46,881 nt of DNA from a virus: positions 1-46,881 of IMG/VR virus record IMGVR_UViG_3300033997_000067. One strand, 5' to 3'. The position numbers and the translations under genes were made by a program. Below, in pieces: positions 20,293-28,542 of the stretch. Numbering within the stretch: the first letter of the stretch is position 1; the number at the start of each line of letters is the position of its first letter. Under the pieces are notes generated by a model. The model was given only the letters and a program-made list of their open reading frames with translations, did no database searches and was not told the DNA's origin.

Positions 20293-21017
20293 GCATGGAG
20301 TTGATGGTCAAGGCCATGAAGACCAAGGTCGGCAATCCGCTGCGTAAGCTGGTGCTCATCAAGCTGGCCGACAACGCCAGCGACCAGGGTGAATGCTGGC
20401 CGTCATACCAGCACATCGCCGACCAGTGCGAGATCGACCGAAGCACCGTTCGCAAGCACATCAAGCACTTGGAGGCTCAAGGCCTGGTACGCATCGAGAA
20501 CCGCGAAGGGCCGAAGGGCAACTCCACCAACCTGTACTACCTGACCTTGCGTAACCCTGTAGGCCAAAACAGCACCCCTGTAGGCCCAGAAAGCACAGGT
20601 GTAGGCCCACAGCCTACACCCCCTGTAGGCCCAGAAAGCACCAGAACCAGTCACTCTTTTGAACCAGTCACTGAACCAGTAGAGCAGACGGTCGCTGCCG
20701 CTCCCTCGGCGAAGAAGAAGGCCCCCAAGTTTGACCCCATGACCTGCAAGCCTGCCAACGTGAGCGAGCAGACTTGGGCCGACTGGTGCCAGCACCGCAA
20801 AGAGATCCGCAAGCCGCTGACCGCCACAACCTGCGCGAAGCAGGCTAAGACCCTGGCTGGCCACCACGCGCCCGACGCCGTGATCAATCAGTCCATCAGT
20901 AACGGCTGGACCGGCCTGTTCCCGGAGAAGGTGCTGCCGGGTGCAAAGCAGGGCCAGCACCGCAGCGGCCCCGACTTCAACGACACCAGCTGGGCTGATG
21001 ACTTGGGTGACCTATGA
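20289..21017 (+). CDS. Helix-turn-helix replication initiator, lambda O-like
   Basis: 242 residues. The N-terminal winged helix (about 10-90) contains GECWPSYQHIADQCEIDRSTVRKHIKHLEAQGLVRIENREG, the pattern of phage replication initiators. A Pro/Gly/Ser/Thr-rich linker (about 92-125) is encoded by near-repeats that may be origin iterons. The C-terminal part (FDPMTCKPANVSEQTWADWCQHRKEIRKPLTATTCAKQAKTL) is a DUF-type domain often found in such initiators. It is followed directly by the P-like gene, as O is by P. Confidence 0.75.
   Translation: MSMELMVKAMKTKVGNPLRKLVLIKLADNASDQGECWPSYQHIADQCEIDRSTVRKHIKHLEAQGLVRIENREGPKGNSTNLYYLTLRNPVGQNSTPVGPESTGVGPQPTPPVGPESTRTSHSFEPVTEPVEQTVAAAPSAKKKAPKFDPMTCKPANVSEQTWADWCQHRKEIRKPLTATTCAKQAKTLAGHHAPDAVINQSISNGWTGLFPEKVLPGAKQGQHRSGPDFNDTSWADDLGDL
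20558..20680 (+). repeat. Iteron cluster inside the initiator gene, candidate replication origin
   Basis: TGTAGGCC occurs at 20558, 20579, 20600 and 20624 (21-, 21- and 24-bp steps), mostly within longer near-repeats ending AGCAC. GAACCAGT follows at 20644, 20661 and 20673. Lambda also has its origin iterons inside gene O. Coding constraint for a Pro-rich linker is an alternative explanation. Confidence 0.5.
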
Positions 21018-21775
21018 CTGCACAGCCGAAATTGCGCAGCGTTACGCAGCTCATGGCTACCGCCGGAAATCTGCCCGCCGAGGTTCATACCCAGGCCAAG
21101 CAGCTTGACTCTGGCACCACCGAAGTGGTCAACGCCCTTTTCAAGGAACTGCAAGCCATCTTCCCGGCGTGGAAGCAGGCGTGGCCGGATGACGAGGCGC
21201 TCAAGGCTGCAAAGCGCAGCTGGATCAAGTCGTTCGTCGCGGCCGGCATCAACACCCTGGAGCAGATCCGCTTCGGCATCCAGAAATGCCGAGTGCTGGG
21301 TACCGACTTTGCTCCGAGCAGCGGCAAGTTCATCAAACTGTGCCAGCCGACTCCGGAGGAGATGGGCATTCCGCCGCTTGCGCGGGCCCTTGCAGAGGCG
21401 CTGGAGAACTTCCACCCCAGCAGGGCAGGTTCCCGCACCTGGTCGCACGCAGCGGTGCGCCACGCGGCCCTGCAATGCGAGGCGCAGAACCTGGGGTCGA
21501 TGGAGGCGGAGCGGGCAGAGAAGGTATTCGCACGGGCCTACGACATCACCATTCGCATGCTGGTCGCCGGCGAGCCTCTCGGCGACATCGCCACCGGCAT
21601 CGGCCACGACAGCCAGAAGGGACTGGCACAGCTGGCAGACGAGTACGCCAGCCAACGCCAGGTCCGCCTTCTGGAGATCCAGCAGATCCCAACCAGCGCC
21701 GCCCAGTGCCGCGCCAGCCTGCTGGCCAAGTTGAACATCAAGCGCGCCGGGCAGCCGGCCGGGGAGGGGGTGTGA
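21014..21775 (+). CDS. Replication protein P-like, helicase loader
   Basis: 253 residues, matching the phage replication protein P pattern (VNALFKELQAIFPAWKQAWPDDEALKAAKRSWIKSFVAAGINTLEQIRFGIQKCR, then FAPSSGKFIKLCQP). In lambda, P brings the host DnaB helicase to the O-bound origin. The gene overlaps the initiator stop by four bases. The C-terminal extension (about 130-253) is longer than the conserved core. Confidence 0.82.
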   Translation: MTAQPKLRSVTQLMATAGNLPAEVHTQAKQLDSGTTEVVNALFKELQAIFPAWKQAWPDDEALKAAKRSWIKSFVAAGINTLEQIRFGIQKCRVLGTDFAPSSGKFIKLCQPTPEEMGIPPLARALAEALENFHPSRAGSRTWSHAAVRHAALQCEAQNLGSMEAERAEKVFARAYDITIRMLVAGEPLGDIATGIGHDSQKGLAQLADEYASQRQVRLLEIQQIPTSAAQCRASLLAKLNIKRAGQPAGEGV

Positions 21776-21777
21776 GC

Positions 21778-22104
21778 ATGGAAGATCGCGAATTGCTGGA
21801 CCTGGCCGCCAAGGCGGCTGGGATCGACCTCGTAGGCTTTTCCGATGACGGAATGGCAGAGCGTGCCGATGGCGGATGGTGGAATCCGCTCGAAGACGAC
21901 GGCGATGCGCTGCGCCTGGCCATGAAACTTGGCATCTGCATCCAATTCATCCCGGAGTGCGACACGGCATGCGCCTACCAAGAGCGCTCAACCACTGGAG
22001 AACCGTTCAACGTGCATGTAGCCGGCCTGGGCGACATCGAGACGCGCCGAGTGGTCACGCAAGCCGCCGCCGAGATCGGCAAGGCCATGCGGGAGAGGCA
22101 CTGA
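21778..22104 (+). CDS. Hypothetical phage protein
   Basis: 108 residues (MEDRELLDLAAKAAGIDLVGFSDDGMAERADGGWWNPLEDDGDALRLAMKLGICIQF...). The segment WWNPLEDDGDALRLAMKLG is a repeated module of phage early proteins with unknown function. GGGGAGGGGG precedes the ATG. A GTG two codons upstream is possible. Confidence 0.65.
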   Translation: MEDRELLDLAAKAAGIDLVGFSDDGMAERADGGWWNPLEDDGDALRLAMKLGICIQFIPECDTACAYQERSTTGEPFNVHVAGLGDIETRRVVTQAAAEIGKAMRERH

Positions 22105-22334
22105 TGGACACCAACAAGATGCGTGACATCAAAGTTCGCCAGGTCGATGTAGGGCGTTTCGGCAAGAAGCCATTCTCCATCGTTCAAGAGAAGCGCGTAT
22201 GGGGCATGCAGCCTGTATTGCGCGATGCCGATGGGCATTACCACGGGATCGTCTCTCTGACAGGTGATGCCAAGCAGCGCCGCCAGCAGCGCAGAGAGCT
22301 TCTTCGCCAAATCAATGCAGGGGTGCAGCCATGA
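22104..22334 (+). CDS. Small hypothetical basic protein
   Basis: 76 residues (MDTNKMRDIKVRQVDVGRFGKKPFSIVQEKRVWGMQPVLRDADGHYHGIVSLTGDAKQRRQQRRELLRQINAG). Basic C-terminal helix. The start overlaps the previous stop by one base. Function unknown. Confidence 0.6.
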   Translation: MDTNKMRDIKVRQVDVGRFGKKPFSIVQEKRVWGMQPVLRDADGHYHGIVSLTGDAKQRRQQRRELLRQINAGVQP

Positions 22335-22525
22335 TCATCGACAAAGCCGAAATCATCAAGGCGCTGACTGGCAAGGATCAGTCCTACAAATCGCCATTTG
22401 CAGAAGGGCTTGAGGCTGCTTCATCCGGTGTGGCATGGGTGCAGTGTCCTTACGTCGGCGCGTATCAGGATTACGAGCGTGGCGAATGGCTGCGCGGACA
22501 TGGTGTTCACAGGAGGTCCGCATGA
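22331..22525 (+). CDS. Small protein resembling ribosome modulation factor (Rmf/CrpP-like)
   Basis: 64 residues (MIIDKAEIIKALTGKDQSYKSPFAEGLEAASSGVAWVQCPYVGAYQDYERGEWLRGHGVHRRSA). The order A.G..AA..G....CPY.......WLRG matches the short Rmf-type family that dimerises or inhibits ribosomes. Similarity is by eye and the protein is short, so the role is uncertain. It overlaps the previous gene and the ninB start by four bases. Confidence 0.45.
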   Translation: MIIDKAEIIKALTGKDQSYKSPFAEGLEAASSGVAWVQCPYVGAYQDYERGEWLRGHGVHRRSA

Positions 22526-22992
22526 GCGAGAAGATCAGCGTCAACTCTCAGGCCAAGCTTTCCGAAGCCGTGACGATGCTCACCCGCCTGTTCCGCGAGA
22601 AGAAGTTCGTCGTGGTCAGTCTGCGCCCGGGCAAAGACCGCACCCTGGACCAGAACGCTCTGTGGTTCGCGTTCTACAAGCGCATCGCCGAGATGACCCA
22701 GATCGGCGACGCCTCGGATGCCCGCAAGTACTGCAAGCTGCACCACGGGGTGCAGATCCTGCTGAACGAAGACCAGGACTTCCAGGCGGCGTGGTACCGC
22801 GTCATGCGCCACCTGTCCTACGAGGAGAAGCTGGACATGATGGGCGACTGCAAGCTGTTCGGCCCGGACGGAATGCCGGTGACCAGTCTGTTCAACCGCG
22901 CCCAAGGCATCGCCTACACCGAGCGCGTCGTGGCGGACTTCGCTGCCCGCGGCGTGGTGTTCAGCGACCTACTGGGGGAGGCCGCGGCATGA
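22522..22992 (+). CDS. ninB: NinB-like recombination protein
   Basis: 156 residues from ATG at 22522, with AGGAGG 6 bp upstream. The segment VVVSLRPGKDRTLDQNALWFAFYKRIAEMTQIGDASDARKYCKLHHGVQIL fits NinB (Orf of lambda), a recombination mediator that binds SSB and ssDNA. It is followed by NinG with an ATGA overlap, the same order as in the lambda nin region. Confidence 0.88.
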   Translation: MSEKISVNSQAKLSEAVTMLTRLFREKKFVVVSLRPGKDRTLDQNALWFAFYKRIAEMTQIGDASDARKYCKLHHGVQILLNEDQDFQAAWYRVMRHLSYEEKLDMMGDCKLFGPDGMPVTSLFNRAQGIAYTERVVADFAARGVVFSDLLGEAAA

Positions 22993-23594
22993 CACTGGCC
23001 AAGGAGATCAAACCGAAGAAGTGCAGGGCCCCAGGTTGCGGCAAGCACTTCAAACCGACCATGACTACGCAGAAGGTGTGCAGTGTCGACTGTGCTCGGG
23101 CAATCGCGAAGTGCCCGAAGTTGCAGAAGGTAGCGGCACGAGCGATTGCCCAGCAGAACCGCACTGACGCCAAGGCGCGCCGGGAGAGACTCAAGACGCG
23201 CCGCGAGCACATGGCTGAGGCGCAGACCGCGTTCAACGCCTACATCCGTGAACGCGATATCGGGCTGCCGTGCATCAGCTGCGACTCGCTGCCCAGCGAC
23301 CACGACCTCATCACCGGCAGCCGTTGGGACGCCGGCCACTACCGGTCGGTTGGCGCCTGCCCGGAGCTACGCTTCGAGCCGCTCAACGTCCACCGGCAGT
23401 GCGTGAAGTGCAACCGGAACCTATCGGGCAACGCAGTCGAGTACCGCATCCGACTGGTGAAGCGCATCGGCGCCGACCAGGTCGAGTGGCTTGAGGGGCC
23501 TCATGAGGCCCTGCGCCTGACCATCGAAGGCCTGCAGACCATCAAGGCCCTGTACAGGCAAAAACTCAAAGACCTACGGAGGGCGGCAGCATGA
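22989..23594 (+). CDS. ninG: NinG/Rap-like recombination endonuclease
   Basis: 201 residues. An N-terminal zinc-binding part (KKCRAPGCGKHFKPTMTTQKVCSVDCARAIA) is followed by a basic helix (KARRERLKTRREHMAEAQTAFNAYIRERD). The nuclease core has CISCDS, DAGHYRSVGACPELRFEPLNVHRQCVKCN, the typical NinG/Rap pattern with HNH-like His and Cys residues. Rap is a Holliday-junction endonuclease. Coupled to ninB and to the small membrane protein downstream. Confidence 0.92.
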   Translation: MTLAKEIKPKKCRAPGCGKHFKPTMTTQKVCSVDCARAIAKCPKLQKVAARAIAQQNRTDAKARRERLKTRREHMAEAQTAFNAYIRERDIGLPCISCDSLPSDHDLITGSRWDAGHYRSVGACPELRFEPLNVHRQCVKCNRNLSGNAVEYRIRLVKRIGADQVEWLEGPHEALRLTIEGLQTIKALYRQKLKDLRRAAA

Positions 23595-23719
23595 CCTGGA
23601 CATCAGCCGACACTGCCCAGCTTCTGCTGCTGAGCATGGCAATCATCGGCACCTGGTGCGCAGTTCGCGCCAGTGCAATCTCTCGCCGCCGCAAGAAGGA
23701 GAACGACCCATGCAGCTGA
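23591..23719 (+). CDS. Small single-span membrane protein
   Basis: 42 residues (MTWTSADTAQLLLLSMAIIGTWCAVRASAISRRRKKENDPCS). A hydrophobic span (about 9-25) is followed by a basic tail. The start overlaps the ninG stop as ATGA and its stop lies within the next gene. Function unknown. Confidence 0.55.
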   Translation: MTWTSADTAQLLLLSMAIIGTWCAVRASAISRRRKKENDPCS

Positions 23720-24300
23720 GCAGCGCTCGCCAGGCGTGGCACGATGCCTTGTACATCCCTCGGGACAGCCAGGGCGCCGTGATGCAGGAAATGGGGCTGC
23801 TGGGCCGCATGATCCAGAAGACCGACAAGCAGCGGAAGGCTGGCCATCAGGCTCACCAGGCACTGGCCGCCCACATCCAGCGGGCCATAGACACGTTGCC
23901 TGCCCACCTGAAGGCGTTCGGCAACCACATGTACAGCCCGATGGCCACTGCTGACGATGCCGAGGAGGCGCACGAAGCGATGTTCCGTGTTGCCTATGCT
24001 GCCGGCCCACGGATGTACGCCAAGAAGTTTGAGAAGGCTCGGCTGGTCGCCCAAGGCGTTCTCCACCGGTACCGCCGTATGCATCAGGGCGGACAGAGCG
24101 AAGGGATTGATCCGTGCCCGACGCCGGAGGCGTTCCGTGCATGGCTTCTGCATGTGTTGGGCCTGGAGCTTTCTTCCGAGCAGTGGTCCCGCGAGTGGGA
24201 GGCGTTCATCGACGCATGCTTCGTCGCATGCAATGATCTGGACAAGGAGGCTCTTGTGCCTGTGTCAAAGTGCCTGAAGATCATGAAGGAGGCGGCATGA
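23710..24300 (+). CDS. Hypothetical protein in the position of a late regulator
   Basis: 196 residues from ATG at 23710, with AAGGAG about 8 bp upstream (MQLSSARQAWHDALYIPRDSQGAVMQEMGLLGRMIQKTDKQRKAGHQAHQALAAHIQRAIDTLPAHLKAFGNHMYSP...). The family is recurrent in Pseudomonas phages between ninG and the lysis or terminase genes. By position it could be the Q-type late antiterminator, but no zinc finger or known Q motif is visible, so this is inference only. Confidence 0.65.
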   Translation: MQLSSARQAWHDALYIPRDSQGAVMQEMGLLGRMIQKTDKQRKAGHQAHQALAAHIQRAIDTLPAHLKAFGNHMYSPMATADDAEEAHEAMFRVAYAAGPRMYAKKFEKARLVAQGVLHRYRRMHQGGQSEGIDPCPTPEAFRAWLLHVLGLELSSEQWSREWEAFIDACFVACNDLDKEALVPVSKCLKIMKEAA

Positions 24301-24473
24301 ATTTCTCGGAAGATGAGCTGGAGTTGTTTCGCCAGTGGTTCAATGCTGTAGAGGATCTCAATCCAAAATATCTAGAGCGGAAGGATTACTTGCTGGCCAA
24401 GAAGGTTCTTGATGAGCTGGGCGCCAGGGCTCCGAATTCCATGCTCGAAAAGCTGGAGAAATTAAGTAGTTGA
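24297..24473 (+). CDS. Small hypothetical protein
   Basis: 58 residues (MNFSEDELELFRQWFNAVEDLNPKYLERKDYLLAKKVLDELGARAPNSMLEKLEKLSS), helical and acidic. The start overlaps the preceding stop as ATGA. Last gene before the terminator at 24541. Confidence 0.6.
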   Translation: MNFSEDELELFRQWFNAVEDLNPKYLERKDYLLAKKVLDELGARAPNSMLEKLEKLSS

Positions 24474-24540
24474 CCAAATGTCCGGCTGGTGTCACCATTT
24501 CGCCATCCTGATAATTTTGCCTTTGGCAAACGTCACTCTG

Positions 24541-24566
24541 AACCCGGCCATGAGCCGGGTTTTTTA
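24541..24566 (+). terminator. Rho-independent terminator at the end of the early-right operon
   Basis: AACCCGGC (24541-24548) and GCCGGGTT (24554-24561) with a 5-nt loop, followed by a T run. It separates early from late genes, so a Q-like antiterminator may act here. Confidence 0.85.
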
Positions 24567-24614
24567 TTGCGCCAAGAGGCCCTCAAAAGGCCCTGCATTT
24601 CCAAGGACAACCCT

Positions 24615-24938
24615 ATGGCCGAACCAACCAGCACTGCTGCGAGCGTAGTGCTCGGCAAGTACGGGGTAGTCATGGCTGCATTCATCGGGTCGATCCTCTC
24701 TCTAGGATTCCTGAAGGACCTGACCCGCTTCCAGGCTGCTACCGCAGTCGCCACTGGCTTCGGGTTCTCGGTCTACCTAACCCAGCCAGTAACCGCCTGG
24801 CTCGCCCCAAAGCTTGATCTGGCAGTAACCGATGACCTGCTGTGTGGCGTTGCATTCGTGCTCGGCCTTACAGCCATGAACATCATCCCGGCAATCAAGG
24901 CTGCCATGGGGTCGTTCGTCGCAGCGCGAGGTGCGTGA
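24615..24938 (+). CDS. Holin-like membrane protein
   Basis: 107 residues, from ATG at 24615 with AAGGA about 7 bp upstream. Three hydrophobic segments are visible (about 11-32, 42-60 and 68-100), as in class I holins. The charged ends are short. It should form lesions in the inner membrane and let the endolysin reach the wall. The endolysin is not adjacent but 20 kb downstream, the last part of the late operon. Confidence 0.65.
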   Translation: MAEPTSTAASVVLGKYGVVMAAFIGSILSLGFLKDLTRFQAATAVATGFGFSVYLTQPVTAWLAPKLDLAVTDDLLCGVAFVLGLTAMNIIPAIKAAMGSFVAARGA

Positions 24939-24939
24939 T

Positions 24940-25203
24940 ATGAACAGCATCCTGGTTTCAGCGATGACAGGGCTGGACGTGTTCCTGTGCGTGATGGTCG
25001 TGCTTGCTGCCTGCGAATACCTGCGCAAGGTTCGGCCGGCTGATCAGCCTCTACTGAGCATTTCGTTTTACCTGGTGGCCATTGGCGGCTTCGGCGCTTT
25101 CGTCACCGCCCTGCAAGGACACTGGGTCAACCCATTCGGCGTAATGCTTCATGCCGGAGTAGTGGCGTATGCATGGGCTCGGCGTGGTCACGTCTTCAGC
25201 TGA
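24940..25203 (+). CDS. Second small membrane protein, holin or antiholin candidate
   Basis: 87 residues from ATG at 24940, with GAGG 8 bp upstream. Hydrophobic spans at about 5-25, 36-55 and 63-80. Directly after the first holin-like gene, which suggests a holin/antiholin pair. The family is not recognised. Confidence 0.55.
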   Translation: MNSILVSAMTGLDVFLCVMVVLAACEYLRKVRPADQPLLSISFYLVAIGGFGAFVTALQGHWVNPFGVMLHAGVVAYAWARRGHVFS

Positions 25204-25206
25204 TAT

Positions 25207-25241
25207 GCGCCACAAAATCAACATGCGCAATTCCGTGGCGC
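25207..25241. repeat. Inverted repeat copy B, upstream of terS
   Basis: GCGCCAC (25207-25213) and GTGGCGC (25235-25241). The left 12 bases are identical to copy A in rha (19073-19084) and the right end ATTCCGTGGCGC differs from copy A by one base. It lies 13 bp before the terS start, between the second holin-like gene and terS. Confidence 0.6.
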
Positions 25242-25253
25242 GGAGAATTCAAA

Positions 25254-25823
25254 ATGGCATTGACCCCTAAGCAGGAGGCCTTCTGCCTGGCCTACCTGAA
25301 GACGGGTAATGCCAGCGAGGCGTACAGGCAGGCGTACAGCGCCAGCAACATGAAGCCTGAGACCATCAACAACAAGGCCAGCGCCTTGCTCAAGAAGGGT
25401 GAGATCGGGGCGAGGGTTGAGCGGCTCAATCAGTCGGCTGTGACTGACTCGGTTATGACTCGCCAGCGTGCACTTGAGCGCCTGAGCCTGATTGCTGAGA
25501 CATCAATCACCGACATCCTTGAGTTCGATCGGCGCGAGATCGACAGCCCTGATGGGCCGGTAACCGAAACCATCTGGCGCATGAAGGACAGCATCGAGAT
25601 TCCCGAAGTGGCAGCGGCGACTATCAAGTCGGTGACCATGACCAAGTTCGGGCCGAAGATTGAGATGTATGACCGCCTTGGTGCTATTCAGCAGCTTGCC
25701 CGCATGCAGGGCTGGGAGTCAGCTCAGAAGCACGACCACACCAGCAGCGACGGCAGCATGAGCCCCAAAGGGAAATCGCTTGATGACTTCTACGGCGATG
25801 TACCAGTTCAATCCAAACCTTAG
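25254..25823 (+). CDS. terS: Terminase small subunit
   Basis: 189 residues from ATG at 25254, with GGAG 8 bp upstream. The start ALTPKQEAFCLAYLKTGNASEAYRQAYSASNMKPETINNKASALLKKGEIGARVE is the helix-turn-helix DNA-recognition domain of XtmA-type small terminases. It binds the packaging site, perhaps near the inverted repeat just upstream. The gene overlaps terL by about 40 bp. Confidence 0.9.
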   Translation: MALTPKQEAFCLAYLKTGNASEAYRQAYSASNMKPETINNKASALLKKGEIGARVERLNQSAVTDSVMTRQRALERLSLIAETSITDILEFDRREIDSPDGPVTETIWRMKDSIEIPEVAAATIKSVTMTKFGPKIEMYDRLGAIQQLARMQGWESAQKHDHTSSDGSMSPKGKSLDDFYGDVPVQSKP

Positions 25824-27141
25824 AGACTTCTGGCGTACTCGTAAGCCATACAAGCTGCTCAAAGGCGGCAGGTTTTCATCGAAGACCCAAGACGCGGGCG
25901 GCATGGCTGCCTTCCTGGCCCGCAACTACACCGTTAAGTTCCTCTGCATCCGTCAGTTCCAGAACCGTATCGCCGACTCGGTGTACACGGTCATCAAGGA
26001 AAAGATCAATCAGGCCGGCTGGGCTGATGAGTTTGACATCGGTGTATCGTCGATCAAGCACCGCACGACCGGGTCAGAGTTCCTGTTCTACGGCATTGCC
26101 CGCAACCTGAACGACATCAAAGGCACCGAGGGTGTCGATGTCTGCTGGATCGAGGAAGGCGAAGGCCTGACCGAAGAGCAATGGTCTGTGATCGACCCGA
26201 CCATCCGAAAGGAAGGCTCGGAGATCTGGATTCTGTGGAACCCGGACCTGATGACCGACTTCGTGCAGGCCAAGCTGCCGAAGCTGCTAGGTGATGACTG
26301 CATCATCAAGCACATCAACTACCACGATAACCCGTTCCTCTCCGGCACGGCCCGAGCCAAGGCCGAGCGCCTCAAGGAGGCCGACGAAGAGTCATATCGG
26401 CATATTTACCTTGGCCAGCCGCGCACCAACGATGATGCCGCTGTAATCAAGTTCTCCTGGGTGGAGGCATGCGTTGATGCGCATCTGAAGCTCGGGCTGA
26501 GCCTTTCTGGTGCCAGGGCGGTTGGCTATGACGTGGCCGACAGCGGCGACGACAGCAACGCCTGCGCCATTTTCGACGGCGCCATCTGCTATTCGCTTGA
26601 CGACTGGAAGGCTGGCGAGGATGAGCTGAACGAGTCAGCCATGAGGGCTTGGGCTCACGTGCAGGGCGGCAGGCTGATCTACGACAGTATCGGTAACGGT
26701 GCGCACGTTGGATCGACCCTGAAGGCGGCCAGGATCTTTGGCGGCTACTTCAAGTTCAACGCGGCAGGCGCAATCGTCAGCCCGGAGAAAGAGTACGCCC
26801 CGAAGATCAAGAACAAGGACAAGTTCGAGAACCTGAAGGCCCAGGCCTGGCAGGACGTTGCCGACCGCATGCGCAACACGTTCAACGCGGTCACGAAGGG
26901 CCACAAGTTCAAGCCATCCGACCTGATCAGCATCTCGGGCGACCTGCGCAAGATCGAGCAACTGAAGCTCGAACTGTCCACGCCTCGAAAGCGCTACAGC
27001 AAGCGCGGTCTGGACATGGTCGAGACCAAAGAAGAACTGGCAAAGCGCGGGGTCGCATCGCCGAACCTTGCAGATGCATTCGTCATGGGCGCATGTCCGC
27101 ACTTGGTGGCGAACGTAAGGCCTATCCGCGAACTCCTCTGA
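25783..27141 (+). CDS. terL: Terminase large subunit, PBSX type
   Basis: 452 residues from ATG at 25783. ATP-binding Walker A-like LLKGGRFSSKTQDAGG (about 26-41), Walker B with the catalytic Glu in VDVCWIEEGEGL, and coupling motif region WILWNPDLMTD. The C-terminal RNase H-like nuclease begins near VGYDVADSGDDSNACAIFDG with its Asp residues, and ends near SPNLADAFVMG. It drives and cuts DNA during packaging. Alternative starts at 25780 (TTG) and 25798 are less or equally plausible. Confidence 0.93.
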   Translation: MTSTAMYQFNPNLRDFWRTRKPYKLLKGGRFSSKTQDAGGMAAFLARNYTVKFLCIRQFQNRIADSVYTVIKEKINQAGWADEFDIGVSSIKHRTTGSEFLFYGIARNLNDIKGTEGVDVCWIEEGEGLTEEQWSVIDPTIRKEGSEIWILWNPDLMTDFVQAKLPKLLGDDCIIKHINYHDNPFLSGTARAKAERLKEADEESYRHIYLGQPRTNDDAAVIKFSWVEACVDAHLKLGLSLSGARAVGYDVADSGDDSNACAIFDGAICYSLDDWKAGEDELNESAMRAWAHVQGGRLIYDSIGNGAHVGSTLKAARIFGGYFKFNAAGAIVSPEKEYAPKIKNKDKFENLKAQAWQDVADRMRNTFNAVTKGHKFKPSDLISISGDLRKIEQLKLELSTPRKRYSKRGLDMVETKEELAKRGVASPNLADAFVMGACPHLVANVRPIRELL

Positions 27142-27156
27142 ACCATTGGTGACTAC

Positions 27157-28542
27157 ATGAGCAAGAAGGGCTTAGCGCCGGCCGACAAGAAGCTGGGCAA
27201 AGCCCTTGTGAAGGCCGCGAAGCAGTACGAGGCGACGATCCGGTCTTCGTCGGATGGCCTGGTCAACGTCGTGTCGGGCCTCGGCACCCAGAAGGCCAAG
27301 CGCTCGCACAACCAGTTCGAATACGGGTTCCTGAACAACTTCCAGCAGCTCGACGCGGCCTACCAGACCAGTTGGCTTGCCCGGGCGATTGTGGACTACC
27401 CAGCCGAGGACATGACCCGCGAATGGCGCACCCTCAAGTGCGACGACGCTGACGTGATCCGGGCCGAGGAAGACCGCTTGAACCTGCCTGCAATGGTGAG
27501 CGAGGCAACAAGCTGGGCACGCCTGTACGGTGGCGCTGGCATCCTCATGCTGACCAATCAGGACCTGACCAAGCCGCTCAAGCCGGAGAAGATCAAGAAG
27601 GGCGATCTGTACCGCCTGCTGGTGATCGACCGCTTCGACATGACGGCGATGGACCTGAACCAGACCAACATCCTGGCCGCGAACTACTTGCAGCCGGAGT
27701 TCTACACCATCGCTGCCGGCGCCCAGATGATCCATTGGACGCACTTCGCCCGGTTCGCTGGTGCCAAGTTGCCACGCCGCCAGCGCGCACAGACGCAGGG
27801 CTGGGGAGACTCAGAGCTGCGTAAGTGCCTCGACGACGTGATGGACATCGTAGCCAGCAAGGACGGCATCGCCGAGCTGATGCAGGAAGCTAACGTCGAC
27901 ATCATCAAGCGTGTTGGCCTCTCAGATGAACTCGCCAGCGATCAGGATGACGCTATCACGGCGAGGTACGCCCTGTTCAGCATGATGAAGTCCTCGATCA
28001 ACCTGGCGCTGCTGGACGACGAAGAGACCTACGACCGCAAGACCCTAGACCTGTCCGGGGTGGCGCCCGTGCTCGACCTACTGATGACTTGGATCGCCGG
28101 TGCCGCTGGTATCCCGGTGACGCGCCTGTTTGGCGAGTCTGCCAAGGGCCTGGGCAACGATGGCCAGGGCGACGACACCAACTATTACAACCATCTCTCA
28201 TCGCGGCGACTCACCCAGATTGACCCGGGTTTGCGTCAGCTCGATGAAGTGCTGGTGCGCTCGGCGACGGGCCGTTGGATCGATGACTTCAACTACGCCT
28301 GGAACCCTTTCAAGCAGCCGGACATCGTCCAGATTGCCGCGGCGAACAAATCCAAGGCCGAAACCGACATCCTCTACAAGGACGGCGGGATCGTCACCAC
28401 CAGCCAGATTCAGCGCCGCTTGCAGGCCGAAGAGCTCTACCAGTTCGACGACGACAAGATCGCCGCGCTGGAGGAGAACGAGGACCTGGACATGTTCAAT
28501 GACCCGGTGGGTGATGATGACGATCAGCCAACTGAAACGTAA
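27157..28542 (+). CDS. Portal protein, DUF1073 type
   Basis: 461 residues. The pattern LVNVVSGLGTQKAKRSHNQFEYGFLNNFQQLDAAYQTSWLARAIVDYPAEDMTREWRTLKC and the later PVTRLFGESAKGLGNDGQGDDTNYYNHL is that of DUF1073 portals. It forms the dodecameric DNA gate of the capsid. Directly after terL. The C-terminus is acidic and shows no fused Acb1-type domain. Confidence 0.9.
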   Translation: MSKKGLAPADKKLGKALVKAAKQYEATIRSSSDGLVNVVSGLGTQKAKRSHNQFEYGFLNNFQQLDAAYQTSWLARAIVDYPAEDMTREWRTLKCDDADVIRAEEDRLNLPAMVSEATSWARLYGGAGILMLTNQDLTKPLKPEKIKKGDLYRLLVIDRFDMTAMDLNQTNILAANYLQPEFYTIAAGAQMIHWTHFARFAGAKLPRRQRAQTQGWGDSELRKCLDDVMDIVASKDGIAELMQEANVDIIKRVGLSDELASDQDDAITARYALFSMMKSSINLALLDDEETYDRKTLDLSGVAPVLDLLMTWIAGAAGIPVTRLFGESAKGLGNDGQGDDTNYYNHLSSRRLTQIDPGLRQLDEVLVRSATGRWIDDFNYAWNPFKQPDIVQIAAANKSKAETDILYKDGGIVTTSQIQRRLQAEELYQFDDDKIAALEENEDLDMFNDPVGDDDDQPTET

